Source: Faecalibacterium langellae
Lineage (GTDB): Bacteria; Bacillota; Clostridia; Oscillospirales; Ruminococcaceae
Direction of reading: 5' to 3'
Assembly (NCBI RefSeq): GCF_002549775.1
Contig: NZ_NMTR01000012.1
Span: forward strand, 1-64,000
Length of the DNA stretch: 64,000 nt
Shown here one piece after another: positions 41,223-50,061 of this stretch; the stretch's first letter is position 1, and every line of letters begins with the position of its first letter. A program made the translations under genes and the position numbers. The notes under the pieces are model-generated. The model was not told where the DNA came from. It did not search any database and was given only the letters and a program-made list of their open reading frames with translations.

Positions 41223-42821
41223 ATGGAGTTCAGTCTGGAGCATCTGCAGCCAAAGGAGCGCGCCTCCTTTGCGCTGCGCAGCCTGTACGAGACGGCGGGC
41301 TGCCGCAAGTACCACATGGGCCGCTTTGAGGAGTACGGCCTGTATCAGGAGAACCGCAGCTTTTTGTCGTCGGAGCAGGTCATCACCTTCACCGACCTGG
41401 ACGGCCGTCTGCTGGCCCTCAAGCCGGACGTGACCCTGTCCATTGCCAAGACGGCCCAGCCCGCCCCCGGCGAGACCCTGCGCTACTACTACCACGAAAA
41501 TGTCTACCGTCCCTCGGCCGAGAGCCACACCTTCAAGGAAATCAGCCAGATGGGCCTTGAGGTCATCGGCAAAGTGGGCGAAGCTGAGGTGCAGCAGGCC
41601 GTGTGTCTGGCGGCACAGTCGCTGGACGCGCTGGGTGCTGAATGGGTGCTGGAAGTCAGCCACATGGGCTATCTGTTCGGCCTGTTCGATGCGCTGGGCG
41701 TGCCAGACGCCGCCCGGGCAAAGCTGCTGGAAAAGCTGCGCGAGAAAAACGCCCATGAGCTGCGGGCCGCCGCCCTCGCTGCCGGGCTGGACGACACCGC
41801 CGCCGACACTCTGTGCAGCGTGCTGAACCTCTCCGGCAGCTACGCCGAAACACTGGAAAAAGCCGCAGCCCTTAGCCAGAACGCCGCCATGGGAGCCGCC
41901 GTGGCCGAGCTGACCGCGCTGGCGGCCCCGCTTGCCAAGGCAGGCGGCAGCATCCGGCTGGATATGACCCTGGCCGGTGAGATGGAATACTACAACGGCC
42001 TTGTGTTCCAGGGCTACCTGAAGGCCCTGCCCCGTCCCCTGCTCAAGGGCGGCCGCTACGACCTGCTGCTGCAGAAGTTCACCCCCGGTGCCGGTGCCAT
42101 CGGCTTTGCGGTCTATCTGGACGAGCTGGACCGTCTGAGCGCCCCGCTGCCGCCGGTGCAGAAACACAGCACCGACAAGGTGATGCTCAATGTGGCTTTG
42201 CCGAAGGGCCGTCTCGGCGACAAGGTGTATAACCTGCTGGCGGGCATCGGCTACGGCTGCCCGGAGGACTACAACGCCACCCGCAAGCTGGTGGTGGAAA
42301 ACCCGGAAGCGGGCATCCGGTACTTCCTCGTCAAGCCCAGCGACGTTGCCATCTACGTGGAGCACGGCGCGGCGGATGTGGGCATCGTGGGCAAGGACAT
42401 CCTCACCGAGGCGGAAGCCGACGTGTACGAGCTGCTGGACACCGGCCTTGGCAAATGCCGCATGTGCGTGGCGGCCCCGGCCGATTATCAGGACGACCCC
42501 AGCCGCCCGGTGCGGGTAGCCACCAAATTCGTCAACATTGCAAAAGCCTACTACGCCTCGCAGGGGCGGGACATCGATATCATCAAGCTGAACGGCTCCA
42601 TTGAGCTGGCACCCATTCTGGGCCTTTCGGATGTCATCGTGGATATCGTGGAGACCGGCACCACCCTGCGGGAGAACGGCCTGAAGGTCGTCACCGAGTT
42701 TATGCCCATCTCGGCCCGGTTCATTGCCAACAAGGCCAGCTACCAGTTCAAGCACGCCGAGATGGACACCATGCTGGAAAAGCTGCGGGCGGAACTGCAG
42801 AACAAGGAGGAAGCAAAATGA
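41223..42821 (+). CDS. hisZG: HisZ-HisG fusion: ATP phosphoribosyltransferase, regulatory and catalytic parts in one chain
   Basis: A 532-residue protein. Residues 1-320 are HisZ, a histidyl-tRNA synthetase-like regulatory domain (TFTDLDGRLLALKPDVTLSIAK, GRYDLLLQKFTPGAGAIGFA). Residues about 328-532 are the short-form catalytic HisG (NVALPKGRLGDKVYNLL, LDTGLGKCRMCVA, DIVETGTTLRENGLKV). The usual HisG and HisZ are separate subunits of a hetero-octamer, so one chain is unusual. It catalyses the first, feedback-controlled step of histidine synthesis. The start follows GAGGAAGCGAA. It overlaps hisD by 4 bases. Confidence 0.93.
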   Translation: MEFSLEHLQPKERASFALRSLYETAGCRKYHMGRFEEYGLYQENRSFLSSEQVITFTDLDGRLLALKPDVTLSIAKTAQPAPGETLRYYYHENVYRPSAESHTFKEISQMGLEVIGKVGEAEVQQAVCLAAQSLDALGAEWVLEVSHMGYLFGLFDALGVPDAARAKLLEKLREKNAHELRAAALAAGLDDTAADTLCSVLNLSGSYAETLEKAAALSQNAAMGAAVAELTALAAPLAKAGGSIRLDMTLAGEMEYYNGLVFQGYLKALPRPLLKGGRYDLLLQKFTPGAGAIGFAVYLDELDRLSAPLPPVQKHSTDKVMLNVALPKGRLGDKVYNLLAGIGYGCPEDYNATRKLVVENPEAGIRYFLVKPSDVAIYVEHGAADVGIVGKDILTEAEADVYELLDTGLGKCRMCVAAPADYQDDPSRPVRVATKFVNIAKAYYASQGRDIDIIKLNGSIELAPILGLSDVIVDIVETGTTLRENGLKVVTEFMPISARFIANKASYQFKHAEMDTMLEKLRAELQNKEEAK

Positions 42822-44095
42822 TTAAGCTGTATAACTTCGACGAGCTGAAGCCCGAAGAAATCCTGAACCGCGACATCCGCGCCGAAAAGAACGTGGAGGA
42901 TGTGGTGGACGGCATCATTTCCGATGTGCGTGCCCGGGGCGACGAAGCACTGAAAGACTACGCCCTGAAATTTGACGGCGCGAAGATCGACGACCTGCAG
43001 GTGACGCAGGCCGAGATCGACGAAGCGTTTGCCAATATGGACCCCTACTTCCTTGAGACCCTGCGCGAGGCCGCTGCCAACATCGAGAGCTTCCACCGCC
43101 AGCAGGTGCACAAGAATTTTGTGGTGAATGATAAGCCCGGCATCGTGCTGGGACAGAAATACACCCCCATTGAAAAGGCGGGTGTGTATGTGCCCGGCGG
43201 CACGGCGGCGTACCCGTCCACTGTGCTGATGGATGTTATCCCTGCCAAGGTGGCAGGCGTGTCGGAGATCGTCATGACCACCCCCGCCGGTAAGGACGGC
43301 AAGGTGAACCCGGTCATCCTCGCCGCCGCCGCCACCGCAGGCGTGACCAAAATCTTCAAGACCGGCGGCGCACAGGCCGTGGCAGCCCTCGCCTACGGCA
43401 CCCAGAGTATTCCCGCTGTGGATAAGATCGTCGGCCCCGGCAACATTTACGTTGCCACCGCCAAGCGCAAGGTGTTCGGCAAGGTGGGCATTGATATGAT
43501 CGCCGGCCCCAGCGAAATTCTGGTGCTGGCCGACGGCGGCTGCAACCCGGCCTGGGTGGCTGCCGACCTGCTGAGCCAGGCCGAGCACGACAAGCTGGCA
43601 AGCCCGGTGCTCGTTACCGACAGCGCGGAGCTGGCCAAGGCCGTGCAGGCCGAACTGGAAGTGCAGATCCCCCAGCTGCCCCGCGCCGCCATTGCCCGGG
43701 CCAGCGTGGACGACAACGGCAAGATCATCCTCTGCACCGACCTGCACAAGGCCATTGAAGCCTGCAACATCATTGCACCGGAACATCTGGAAGTGTGCGT
43801 GGAGGATCCCTTCGGCGTGCTGAACGAGATCAAAAATGCAGGCAGCATCTTCCTTGGCCGCAACGTGCCGGAAGCGCTGGGCGATTACTTTGCAGGCCCC
43901 AACCACACCCTGCCCACCAGCGGCACCGCCCGCTTCTCAAGCCCCTTGGGCGTAGACGACTTTGTAAAGAAGTCCAGCTTCCTCTACTACACCCGGGAAG
44001 CGCTGGGCGAAGTAGCCCCCCGCATCGCCGATTTTGCCGAGCGCGAGGGCCTGCACGCCCACGCAAAGAGCGTGACCATCCGGTACGAGAAGTAA
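42818..44095 (+). CDS. hisD: histidinol dehydrogenase
   Basis: A 425-residue zinc enzyme that oxidises histidinol to histidine in the last two steps. It shows GVYVPGGTAAYPSTVLMDVIPAKVAG, the FKTGGAQAVAALAYGTQSIP and DKIVGPGNIYVATAKRKVFG motifs, DMIAGPSEILVLAD, ADLLSQAEHD (Zn ligands) and FAGPNHTLPTSGTARFSSPL. Start overlaps the hisZG stop (ATGA). Confidence 0.96.
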   Translation: MIKLYNFDELKPEEILNRDIRAEKNVEDVVDGIISDVRARGDEALKDYALKFDGAKIDDLQVTQAEIDEAFANMDPYFLETLREAAANIESFHRQQVHKNFVVNDKPGIVLGQKYTPIEKAGVYVPGGTAAYPSTVLMDVIPAKVAGVSEIVMTTPAGKDGKVNPVILAAAATAGVTKIFKTGGAQAVAALAYGTQSIPAVDKIVGPGNIYVATAKRKVFGKVGIDMIAGPSEILVLADGGCNPAWVAADLLSQAEHDKLASPVLVTDSAELAKAVQAELEVQIPQLPRAAIARASVDDNGKIILCTDLHKAIEACNIIAPEHLEVCVEDPFGVLNEIKNAGSIFLGRNVPEALGDYFAGPNHTLPTSGTARFSSPLGVDDFVKKSSFLYYTREALGEVAPRIADFAEREGLHAHAKSVTIRYEK

Positions 44096-44108
44096 ATGAG
44101 GAAGCGAT

Positions 44109-44231
44109 TCGCCCTCTCAGTCAAAGCCTTACGGCTTTGCCAGCTCTCCCAAAGGGAGAGCCGAGAATCCGGGCACAGCGTTTCTTGGCTCCCCCTTTGG
44201 GGGAGCTGGACGCGAAGCGGCCTGAGAGGAC
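44109..44231. repeat. palindromic intergenic repeat between hisD and hisC
   Basis: CCCTCTCAGTCAAAGCC, hairpin GGCTCTCCC-type, GCTCCCCCTTTGGGGGAGC and GCGGCCTGAGAGG. A full element of the family sits inside the operon and occupies most of the gap. Confidence 0.8.
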
Positions 44232-44270
44232 GAGGATGTTTATCATAAAAGAAAACTGGAGGATTATTTC

Positions 44271-45332
44271 ATGAGCCGTTTTCTTTCCCCCACGCTGGCC
44301 GCTGTCACCCCCTACACCCCGGGTGAGCAGCCGCAGGATCAGCAGTACATCAAACTGAACACCAACGAAAGCCCCTATCTGCCCTCCCCGGCGGTGATCG
44401 CCGCCGTGAGCGAGCACGAGGTGGAAAAGCTGCGCCTTTACTCCGACCCCGCCTGTGCCGACCTGCTCAAGGCGGCCGCAGCCCACTTCGGTTTGCAGCC
44501 GGAGCAGATCATGCCCGGCAATGGCAGCGACGAGAACCTCTTCTTTGCGCTGCGTGCCTTCTGCGACGCAGACCACCCGCTGGCCTATGCCGACATTACC
44601 TACGGCTGCTACGGTGTGTGGTGCGGACTGATGCACATTCCCAGCCACATCATCCCGCTGAAAGAGGATTTCACCCTTGACCCGAAGGACTACTACGGCC
44701 TGAACCAGACCATCGTCCTTGCAAACCCCAACGCCCCCACCGGCATTGCACTGCCCCGGGCGGAAATTGAGGGCATCTTAAAGGCGAACCCGAACAACGT
44801 GGTCATTGTGGACGAGGCCTATGTGGACTTTGGCGGCGAGAGCTGCGTGCCCCTCATCGACCGGTACGAAAACCTGCTGGTGGTGCAGACCTTCTCGAAA
44901 TCCCGCCAGCTGGCCGGTGCGCGGCTGGGCCTTGCCATGGGCAATGCAAAGCTCATTGCTGACCTGAACCGGGTCAAGTTCAGCCTGAACCCCTACAACA
45001 TCAACCGCCTGACCCTGAAAGCCGGGCAGGCCGCGCTGGAAGATACGGCTTATTTCGATAAGACTCGCGCCGCCATCGTGGAGACCCGCGCATGGACAAA
45101 ACAGCAGCTGGAGAGCCGTGGCTTTGCCGTGCTGGACAGCCGCTCCAACTTCCTGTTTGCAAGTACCAATCGGAAAGACGGCGGAACACTCTACAAGGAG
45201 TTGAAACAAAACGGCATTCTGGTGCGCCATTTCGATGCACCCCGCATCTCGAACTGGCTGCGCATCACCATTGGCACCCCGGAACAGATGAAGATATTCG
45301 TGAACACACTGGATAAGATCATGGAGGAATGA
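44271..45332 (+). CDS. hisC: histidinol-phosphate aminotransferase
   Basis: A 353-residue PLP enzyme of fold type I that makes histidinol phosphate. It shows KLNTNESPYLPSP, the GNGSDENLFFALRAF motif, NPNAPTGIALP, VDEAYVDFGGESC and the PLP lysine in TFSKSRQLAGARLG. The start follows CTGGAGGATTATTTC. It is the third gene of the his operon. Confidence 0.95.
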   Translation: MSRFLSPTLAAVTPYTPGEQPQDQQYIKLNTNESPYLPSPAVIAAVSEHEVEKLRLYSDPACADLLKAAAAHFGLQPEQIMPGNGSDENLFFALRAFCDADHPLAYADITYGCYGVWCGLMHIPSHIIPLKEDFTLDPKDYYGLNQTIVLANPNAPTGIALPRAEIEGILKANPNNVVIVDEAYVDFGGESCVPLIDRYENLLVVQTFSKSRQLAGARLGLAMGNAKLIADLNRVKFSLNPYNINRLTLKAGQAALEDTAYFDKTRAAIVETRAWTKQQLESRGFAVLDSRSNFLFASTNRKDGGTLYKELKQNGILVRHFDAPRISNWLRITIGTPEQMKIFVNTLDKIMEE

Positions 45333-45335
45333 ACC

Positions 45336-45932
45336 ATGCCGAACCGAATGATCTCGCTGGAACGCAACACCAACGAAACGCAGATCGACCTCACCCTTGA
45401 TCTGGACGGCACTGGCCGCTATGAGGTGGACACCGGGTGCGGCTTTCTGAACCACATGCTGGAACTGTTCGCCCGCCATGGCCGTTTTGACTTGGTGCTC
45501 ACCTGCCACGGTGACGTGGAGGTGGATTACCACCACACCACCGAGGACGTGGGCATTGCGCTGGGACAGGCCTTTGCCCGGGCACTGGGCGATATGCGCG
45601 GCATCCAGCGCTATGGCAGCTTCTACCTGCCCATGGACGAAGCGCTGATTTTGTGTGCTGTTGACCTGTCTGGAAGATGTACCTTGAACTGGGATATCCA
45701 CTGCCAGACCGAAAAGGTGGGCGATTTTGACGTGGAGTGCGCCAAGGAGTTCTGGCTGGGCTTTGCCCGCAGCGTGCCCGCCACCGTCCACTTTGTACAG
45801 TTTGCAGGTGAAAATACCCATCACATCCTTGAAGCCTGCTTCAAGGGCGCGGGCCATGCGCTGGGCATTGCCGTGAAGATCGACGCAGCCCACAAGGACG
45901 AAATTCCTTCCACGAAAGGACTGCTGGTATGA
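45336..45932 (+). CDS. hisB: imidazoleglycerol-phosphate dehydratase
   Basis: A 198-residue monofunctional dehydratase. The two manganese-binding His clusters are GCGFLNHMLELFARHGRFDL..DYHHTTEDVGIALG and FVQFAGENTHHILEACFKGAGHALG. There is no phosphatase domain; that activity is supplied by the PHP-type gene at the operon end. Three bases separate it from hisC, and it overlaps hisH by 4 bases. Confidence 0.96.
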   Translation: MPNRMISLERNTNETQIDLTLDLDGTGRYEVDTGCGFLNHMLELFARHGRFDLVLTCHGDVEVDYHHTTEDVGIALGQAFARALGDMRGIQRYGSFYLPMDEALILCAVDLSGRCTLNWDIHCQTEKVGDFDVECAKEFWLGFARSVPATVHFVQFAGENTHHILEACFKGAGHALGIAVKIDAAHKDEIPSTKGLLV

Positions 45933-46537
45933 TCGCGATCATTGATTACGGCGTGGGCAACCTGTTCAGCCTGAAATCCAGCTTAAAACAGCTGGGGCTG
46001 GAAGCCGTCGTCACGGCAGATGCGGATACCATCCGCAAAGCTGACCGGCTCATCCTGCCGGGCGTGGGCGCATTCGCTGACGCCATGGCCAAGCTGGAAG
46101 CAACGGGACTTGTGCCGGTCATCAAGACGGAAGCCGAAAAGAAGCCGCTGCTGGGCATCTGCCTTGGCATGCAGCTGCTGTTCGAAAAGAGCTATGAGTA
46201 CGGCGAGCATGCGGGCCTGGGCTTTGTAAAAGGCGAGGTTTGCCCGCTGGAACCTGACCTTGCGGACAAGAGCCTGAAAGTGCCGCAGATCGGCTGGAAC
46301 GCCCTGCACATCGTCAAGGACGACCCGCTGTTCCAGTACATCCGCGAGGGCGAGTACGTTTATTACGTCCACAGCTACTACGGCAAGAACTGTGCCGAGA
46401 GTACACTTGCCGTGAGCGATTATTCCATCCCCGTCACCGGCGCGGTGCGGGCAGGCAAGGTGTACGGCACCCAGTTCCACCCGGAAAAGAGCGGAGACAC
46501 CGGTCTGCGCATTCTTAAAGCGTTCAGCGAATTGTAA
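45929..46537 (+). CDS. hisH: imidazole glycerol phosphate synthase, glutaminase subunit
   Basis: A 202-residue class I glutamine amidotransferase. It has the nucleophile Cys in LLGICLGMQLLFE and the His/Glu pair in YGTQFHPEKSG. It delivers ammonia to HisF. The start overlaps the hisB stop. Confidence 0.96.
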   Translation: MIAIIDYGVGNLFSLKSSLKQLGLEAVVTADADTIRKADRLILPGVGAFADAMAKLEATGLVPVIKTEAEKKPLLGICLGMQLLFEKSYEYGEHAGLGFVKGEVCPLEPDLADKSLKVPQIGWNALHIVKDDPLFQYIREGEYVYYVHSYYGKNCAESTLAVSDYSIPVTGAVRAGKVYGTQFHPEKSGDTGLRILKAFSEL

Positions 46538-46546
46538 GGCGGCTCG

Positions 46547-46710
46547 CCCTCTCCGTCATTGCTGACGCAATGCCACCTTGTCCCCTTTTTGTCGTTACGC
46601 GACATCTTCCCCCGGCCGGGGGAAGTCTTTCAAAGGGAGAGGCGAGAACTTGACAGTAACGCTTCTTGGCTCTCCCTTTGGGAGAGCTGGCGCGATAGCG
46701 CCTGAGAGGG
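46547..46710. repeat. palindromic intergenic repeat between hisH and hisA, extended variant
   Basis: CCCTCTCCGTCA at the left, GCCTGAGAGGG at the right, with CATTGCTGACGCAATG, GTCG..CGAC, TTCCCCCGGCCGGGGGAA and GCTCTCCCTTTGGGAGAGC inside. Nearly the same as the element at 124-340. Confidence 0.8.
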
Positions 46711-46735
46711 CGAAGATGCTATAAGGAGAACAACC

Positions 46736-47455
46736 ATGCAATTATTTCCAGCCATTGACCTGCGGGGCGGCAAGGTGGTGCGCCTGACGCAGGGCGACTA
46801 CGACCGCATGACCGTTTACGGCGAGGACCCCTGCGCGCAGGCGCGCCAGTTCCTTGCCGCGGGTGCAAAGAACCTTCACGTCGTCGATCTGGACGGCGCA
46901 AAGGACGGCACCCTTTCCAATTACGATACCATTGCCGCGCTGGCAAAGCAGGGCGGTTTGTACATTGAGGTGGGCGGTGGCATCCGCACCGAGGAGCGCA
47001 TTGAAAAATACCTCTCTCTCGGCGTGGGCCGCTGCATCCTCGGCAGCGTGGCCGTGACGGATTTTGATTTCACTGCCCGGATGCTGCAAAAATACGGCGA
47101 CAAAATTGCCGTGGGCGTGGATGCCAAGGACGGCTATGTGGCCATCCATGGCTGGAAGGAAGTGAGCGCCGAGCCGGGCGTGGACTTCTGCAAACGTCTG
47201 GCCGACGCCGGATGCACTGCCATCATCTACACCGACATTGCCTGTGATGGTGCCATGAAAGGCACGAACCTCGGCCTGTACCGCACCCTTGCCAAAGAGG
47301 TGCCCGGCGTGGCCTTCACGGCCAGTGGCGGCATCTCGTCGGAAGCCGAGCTGCTGGAACTCAAAGAGATGGGCACCGCAGCGGCCATTCTGGGCAAGAG
47401 CCTCTACACCGGCGCACTGAACCTGAAACGCTGTGTAGAATTGGTGCAGGATTGA
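46736..47455 (+). CDS. hisA: ProFAR isomerase
   Basis: A 239-residue TIM-barrel isomerase with catalytic Asp in FPAIDLRGGKVVRLTQGDYDRM and the second phosphate-binding half IIYTDIACDGAMKGTNL, ASGGISSEAELLEL. The start follows AAGGAGAACAACC. A repeat element separates it from hisH. Confidence 0.95.
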   Translation: MQLFPAIDLRGGKVVRLTQGDYDRMTVYGEDPCAQARQFLAAGAKNLHVVDLDGAKDGTLSNYDTIAALAKQGGLYIEVGGGIRTEERIEKYLSLGVGRCILGSVAVTDFDFTARMLQKYGDKIAVGVDAKDGYVAIHGWKEVSAEPGVDFCKRLADAGCTAIIYTDIACDGAMKGTNLGLYRTLAKEVPGVAFTASGGISSEAELLELKEMGTAAAILGKSLYTGALNLKRCVELVQD

Positions 47456-47472
47456 ACGGGGAGGAATGACAG

Positions 47473-48228
47473 ATGATCACCAAACGCATTATCCCCTGTC
47501 TTGATGTGCGCAACGGCCGCGTGGTCAAGGGCACGAATTTTGAGGGCATCAGGGATGTGGCCGACCCGGTGGAGATGGCCCGCCTGTACAACGCTGCCGG
47601 TGCCGATGAACTGGTGTTCTACGATATCACCGCAAGCTTTGAGGGCCGGGCACTGTTCACCGACATTCTGACGCAGGTCGCCAGCGAAATTTTCATCCCG
47701 CTCACCGTGGGCGGCGGCATCAACACGCTGGAAGATTTTGACCGTGTGCTCAAGTGCGGCGCGGATAAGGTCAGCGTCAACTCGGGCGCACTCAAGAACC
47801 CCGACCTCATCCCGGCAGCGGCACAGCGCTACGGCAACCAGTGCGTGGTGCTCTCCGCCGACGTGAAGCGTGTGGACGGCCAGTTCCGGGTGTTCGCCAA
47901 GGGCGGCCGCGAAGACACCGGCCGGGATGCGCTGGACTGGATATCCTGGTGCGTAGACCACGGCGCCGGTGAGATCTGCCTGAACAGCATCGACACCGAT
48001 GGCGTGCGCAATGGCTTTGATCTGGAAATGCTGGACGCCGTGGCGGCACGGGTGAACGTGCCCATCATCGCCAGCGGCGGCGCAGGCAAAAAAGAAGATT
48101 TTCTCGAGCTGTTCCACCACAAGGGCATCGACGCAGGCCTTGCCGCCGGCATCTTCCACCAGAAGCTGCTGACCATCCGGGATCTGAAGGAATACCTCAA
48201 CGCAAACGGCGTGGAGATGCGGCTGTAA
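47473..48228 (+). CDS. hisF: imidazole glycerol phosphate synthase, cyclase subunit
   Basis: A 251-residue TIM-barrel cyclase. It has RIIPCLDVRNGRVVKGTNFEGIRDVADPVEMA with catalytic Asp11, ELVFYDITAS, GGGINTLEDFDRVLKCGADKVSVNS and the second catalytic Asp in NSIDTDGVRNGFDL. Works with HisH. Confidence 0.96.
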   Translation: MITKRIIPCLDVRNGRVVKGTNFEGIRDVADPVEMARLYNAAGADELVFYDITASFEGRALFTDILTQVASEIFIPLTVGGGINTLEDFDRVLKCGADKVSVNSGALKNPDLIPAAAQRYGNQCVVLSADVKRVDGQFRVFAKGGREDTGRDALDWISWCVDHGAGEICLNSIDTDGVRNGFDLEMLDAVAARVNVPIIASGGAGKKEDFLELFHHKGIDAGLAAGIFHQKLLTIRDLKEYLNANGVEMRL

Positions 48229-48305
48229 CGCCGGGGCATTTCTCCCCGGCGCGGGGAGAAGCCGTAACGCGAAACTGGATTTCCGCAAAAACAACCCGCA
48301 AACTC

Positions 48306-48334
48306 TTGCGTTTGCGCACCGAATACGCTAAACT
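48306..48334 (+). promoter_or_regulatory. possible internal promoter before hisIE
   Basis: TTGCGT, 17 bases, TAAACT in the 139-base hisF-hisIE gap. A CGCCGGGG/CCCCGGCG hairpin just after hisF precedes it, so hisIE and the phosphatase may be expressed separately too. Confidence 0.45.
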
Positions 48335-48367
48335 AGTAATATCCCCATCCGGGGAGGGAGAACCGTT

Positions 48368-49003
48368 ATGAATCTGAAATTTGATGAAAAGGGCCTGATC
48401 CCTGCCATCGTGCAGGACCACTACACCAAAAAGGTGCTCACCCTCGCATACATGAACGCCGAGACGCTGGCGCTCACCATTGCCGAGGGCCGCACTGTGT
48501 TCTGGAGCCGCAGCCGTCAGGAGATCTGGCGTAAGGGCGAGACCAGCGGCAATGTGCAGCGGGTGGTGTCCATCACTGCCGACTGCGATGCCGATGCTCT
48601 GGTGGTGGAAGTGGTCAAATCCGGCCCCGCCTGCCACACCGGCGCCGAGAGCTGCTTCTTCAACGAAGTATACGTCTCGCCGGAGCTGAAGCAGTTCAGC
48701 TGGCAGGGCCTGTACCAGCTCATCAAGGGCCGCAAGGATAGCCCCAAGGAGGGCAGCTATACCACCTACCTGTTCGAGAAGGGCAAGGAGAAGATCCTGA
48801 AAAAGGTGGGCGAAGAGTGCACCGAGGTCATCATTGCGGGCGAAAAAGAGGATAAGGAAGAGACCGTTTACGAGATCAGCGATCTTGCCTACCATGTTCT
48901 GGTGCTGATGGTCAGCGCCGGCATCACGGTGGAGGATGTGACCCGTGAACTGGAAAAACGTCACGTCATTGACCACAAGGTCAAACAGGAAAGGATGCAG
49001 TGA
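48368..49003 (+). CDS. hisIE: bifunctional PRA-CH / PRA-PH
   Basis: A 211-residue fusion. The N-terminal phosphoribosyl-AMP cyclohydrolase has [33 protein letters not shown] and the metal cysteines in [11 protein letters not shown] and [10 protein letters not shown]. The C-terminal phosphoribosyl-ATP pyrophosphatase (from about 110) has [33 protein letters not shown]. Catalyses steps two and three. The start follows GGGGAGGGAGAACCGTT. Confidence 0.95.
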   Translation: MNLKFDEKGLIPAIVQDHYTKKVLTLAYMNAETLALTIAEGRTVFWSRSRQEIWRKGETSGNVQRVVSITADCDADALVVEVVKSGPACHTGAESCFFNEVYVSPELKQFSWQGLYQLIKGRKDSPKEGSYTTYLFEKGKEKILKKVGEECTEVIIAGEKEDKEETVYEISDLAYHVLVLMVSAGITVEDVTRELEKRHVIDHKVKQERMQ

Positions 49004-49010
49004 ATTATCT

Positions 49011-49835
49011 ATGGCAGATTATAAGAAGTCCAGTGTCCATTGCCACTCCACTATGTGCGATGGCAAAAATACCTTGCAGGATATGGCAAGTGCTGCATGT
49101 GCGCAGGGCCTGACCACGCTGGGCTTCACCGGCCATAGCTACACCCAGCGCGACCGCGAATACTGCATGAGCCCCAGCCGCACCGCCCAGTACAAGGCCA
49201 CCATTGCCAAGCTTAAGACCGAGTACAAGGGCAAGGTGGATATCCTGTGCGGCATCGAGTGGGATATCCTGAGCGAGGATAAGCGCACCGGCTACGATTA
49301 CTGGATCGGCAGCGCACACCACCTGTACGGCAAGAACACCGGAAAGTATTACGAGATCGATTTCCGTCCGCAGGACCTGTGGGACTGCATCAACGATGAT
49401 TTTGATGCAGACCCCCTTGCCGCTGTGGAAGCCTACTTTGCCGAGGTGGAAAAGGTGGCCGCCCTCAAGCCGGACATTCTGGCCCACATCGACCTGATCA
49501 AGAAGCTGAACGCCAACGGCGAGTTCTTCGACGAGGAATCGCCCCGCTACAAAGCCGCTGCCCTCAAGGCCCTGCAGGCCGCCAAGGACAACGACTGCCT
49601 GCTGGAGGTGAACACCGGCGGCGTCTACCGCGGCTACCGCAAGGACTTCTACCCCGGCGCATGGCTGCTGGGCGAGTGGCAGAAGATGGGCGGCAAAGTT
49701 ATTATTACGTCCGATTCCCACGACATCAACAGCCTGACCTTCGGCTTTGACGAAGCTGCTGCTGCCATCAAGGCAGCGGGCTTTACCAGCGTGCAGGTGC
49801 TCACCGGAAACGGCTTTGAGACGCAGGAGCTGTAA
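49011..49835 (+). CDS. hisK: PHP-type histidinol-phosphatase
   Basis: A 274-residue PHP metal-dependent phosphatase. It has the entry motif SVHCHSTMCDGKNTLQDMA (HxH), GFTGHSYTQ, GIEWDILSEDKRTGYDYWIGSAHH, LAHIDLIKKL, EVNTGG and the closing ITSDSHDI. It should remove phosphate from histidinol phosphate, the function missing from the monofunctional HisB. It lies 7 bases after hisIE and ends the operon; TGCG-loop copy E follows. Confidence 0.9.
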   Translation: MADYKKSSVHCHSTMCDGKNTLQDMASAACAQGLTTLGFTGHSYTQRDREYCMSPSRTAQYKATIAKLKTEYKGKVDILCGIEWDILSEDKRTGYDYWIGSAHHLYGKNTGKYYEIDFRPQDLWDCINDDFDADPLAAVEAYFAEVEKVAALKPDILAHIDLIKKLNANGEFFDEESPRYKAAALKALQAAKDNDCLLEVNTGGVYRGYRKDFYPGAWLLGEWQKMGGKVIITSDSHDINSLTFGFDEAAAAIKAAGFTSVQVLTGNGFETQEL

Positions 49836-49844
49836 CGATTTAGA

Positions 49845-49942
49845 ATCACCTCCGCTTGCGCTCTGGTGATTTTCAGCGGAAAAATTATTTTTATATTTAC
49901 AAATCTGGAAAATCTGCGGATTTTCCAGATTTGTCTTTTCAC
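49845..49942 (+). repeat. TGCG-loop hairpin element, copy E (end of his operon)
   Basis: ATCACCTCCGC..GCTCTGGTGAT, TCAGCGGAAAAATTATT, 16-bp perfect stem (49899-49914 and 49919-49934), TGCG loop, CTTTTCAC. It starts nine bases after the last his gene. Confidence 0.85.
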
Positions 49943-50061
49943 GAGAGGGGCTGCAATGGGCGGCTTCATCGGAAAAAGCAACAGTATCATACCGCAAACA
50001 AGGGGCTGACTTTTGCGCAGTCCCTTGTTTTGCGGTAAAAACACAACATTGGAGGACCCCT

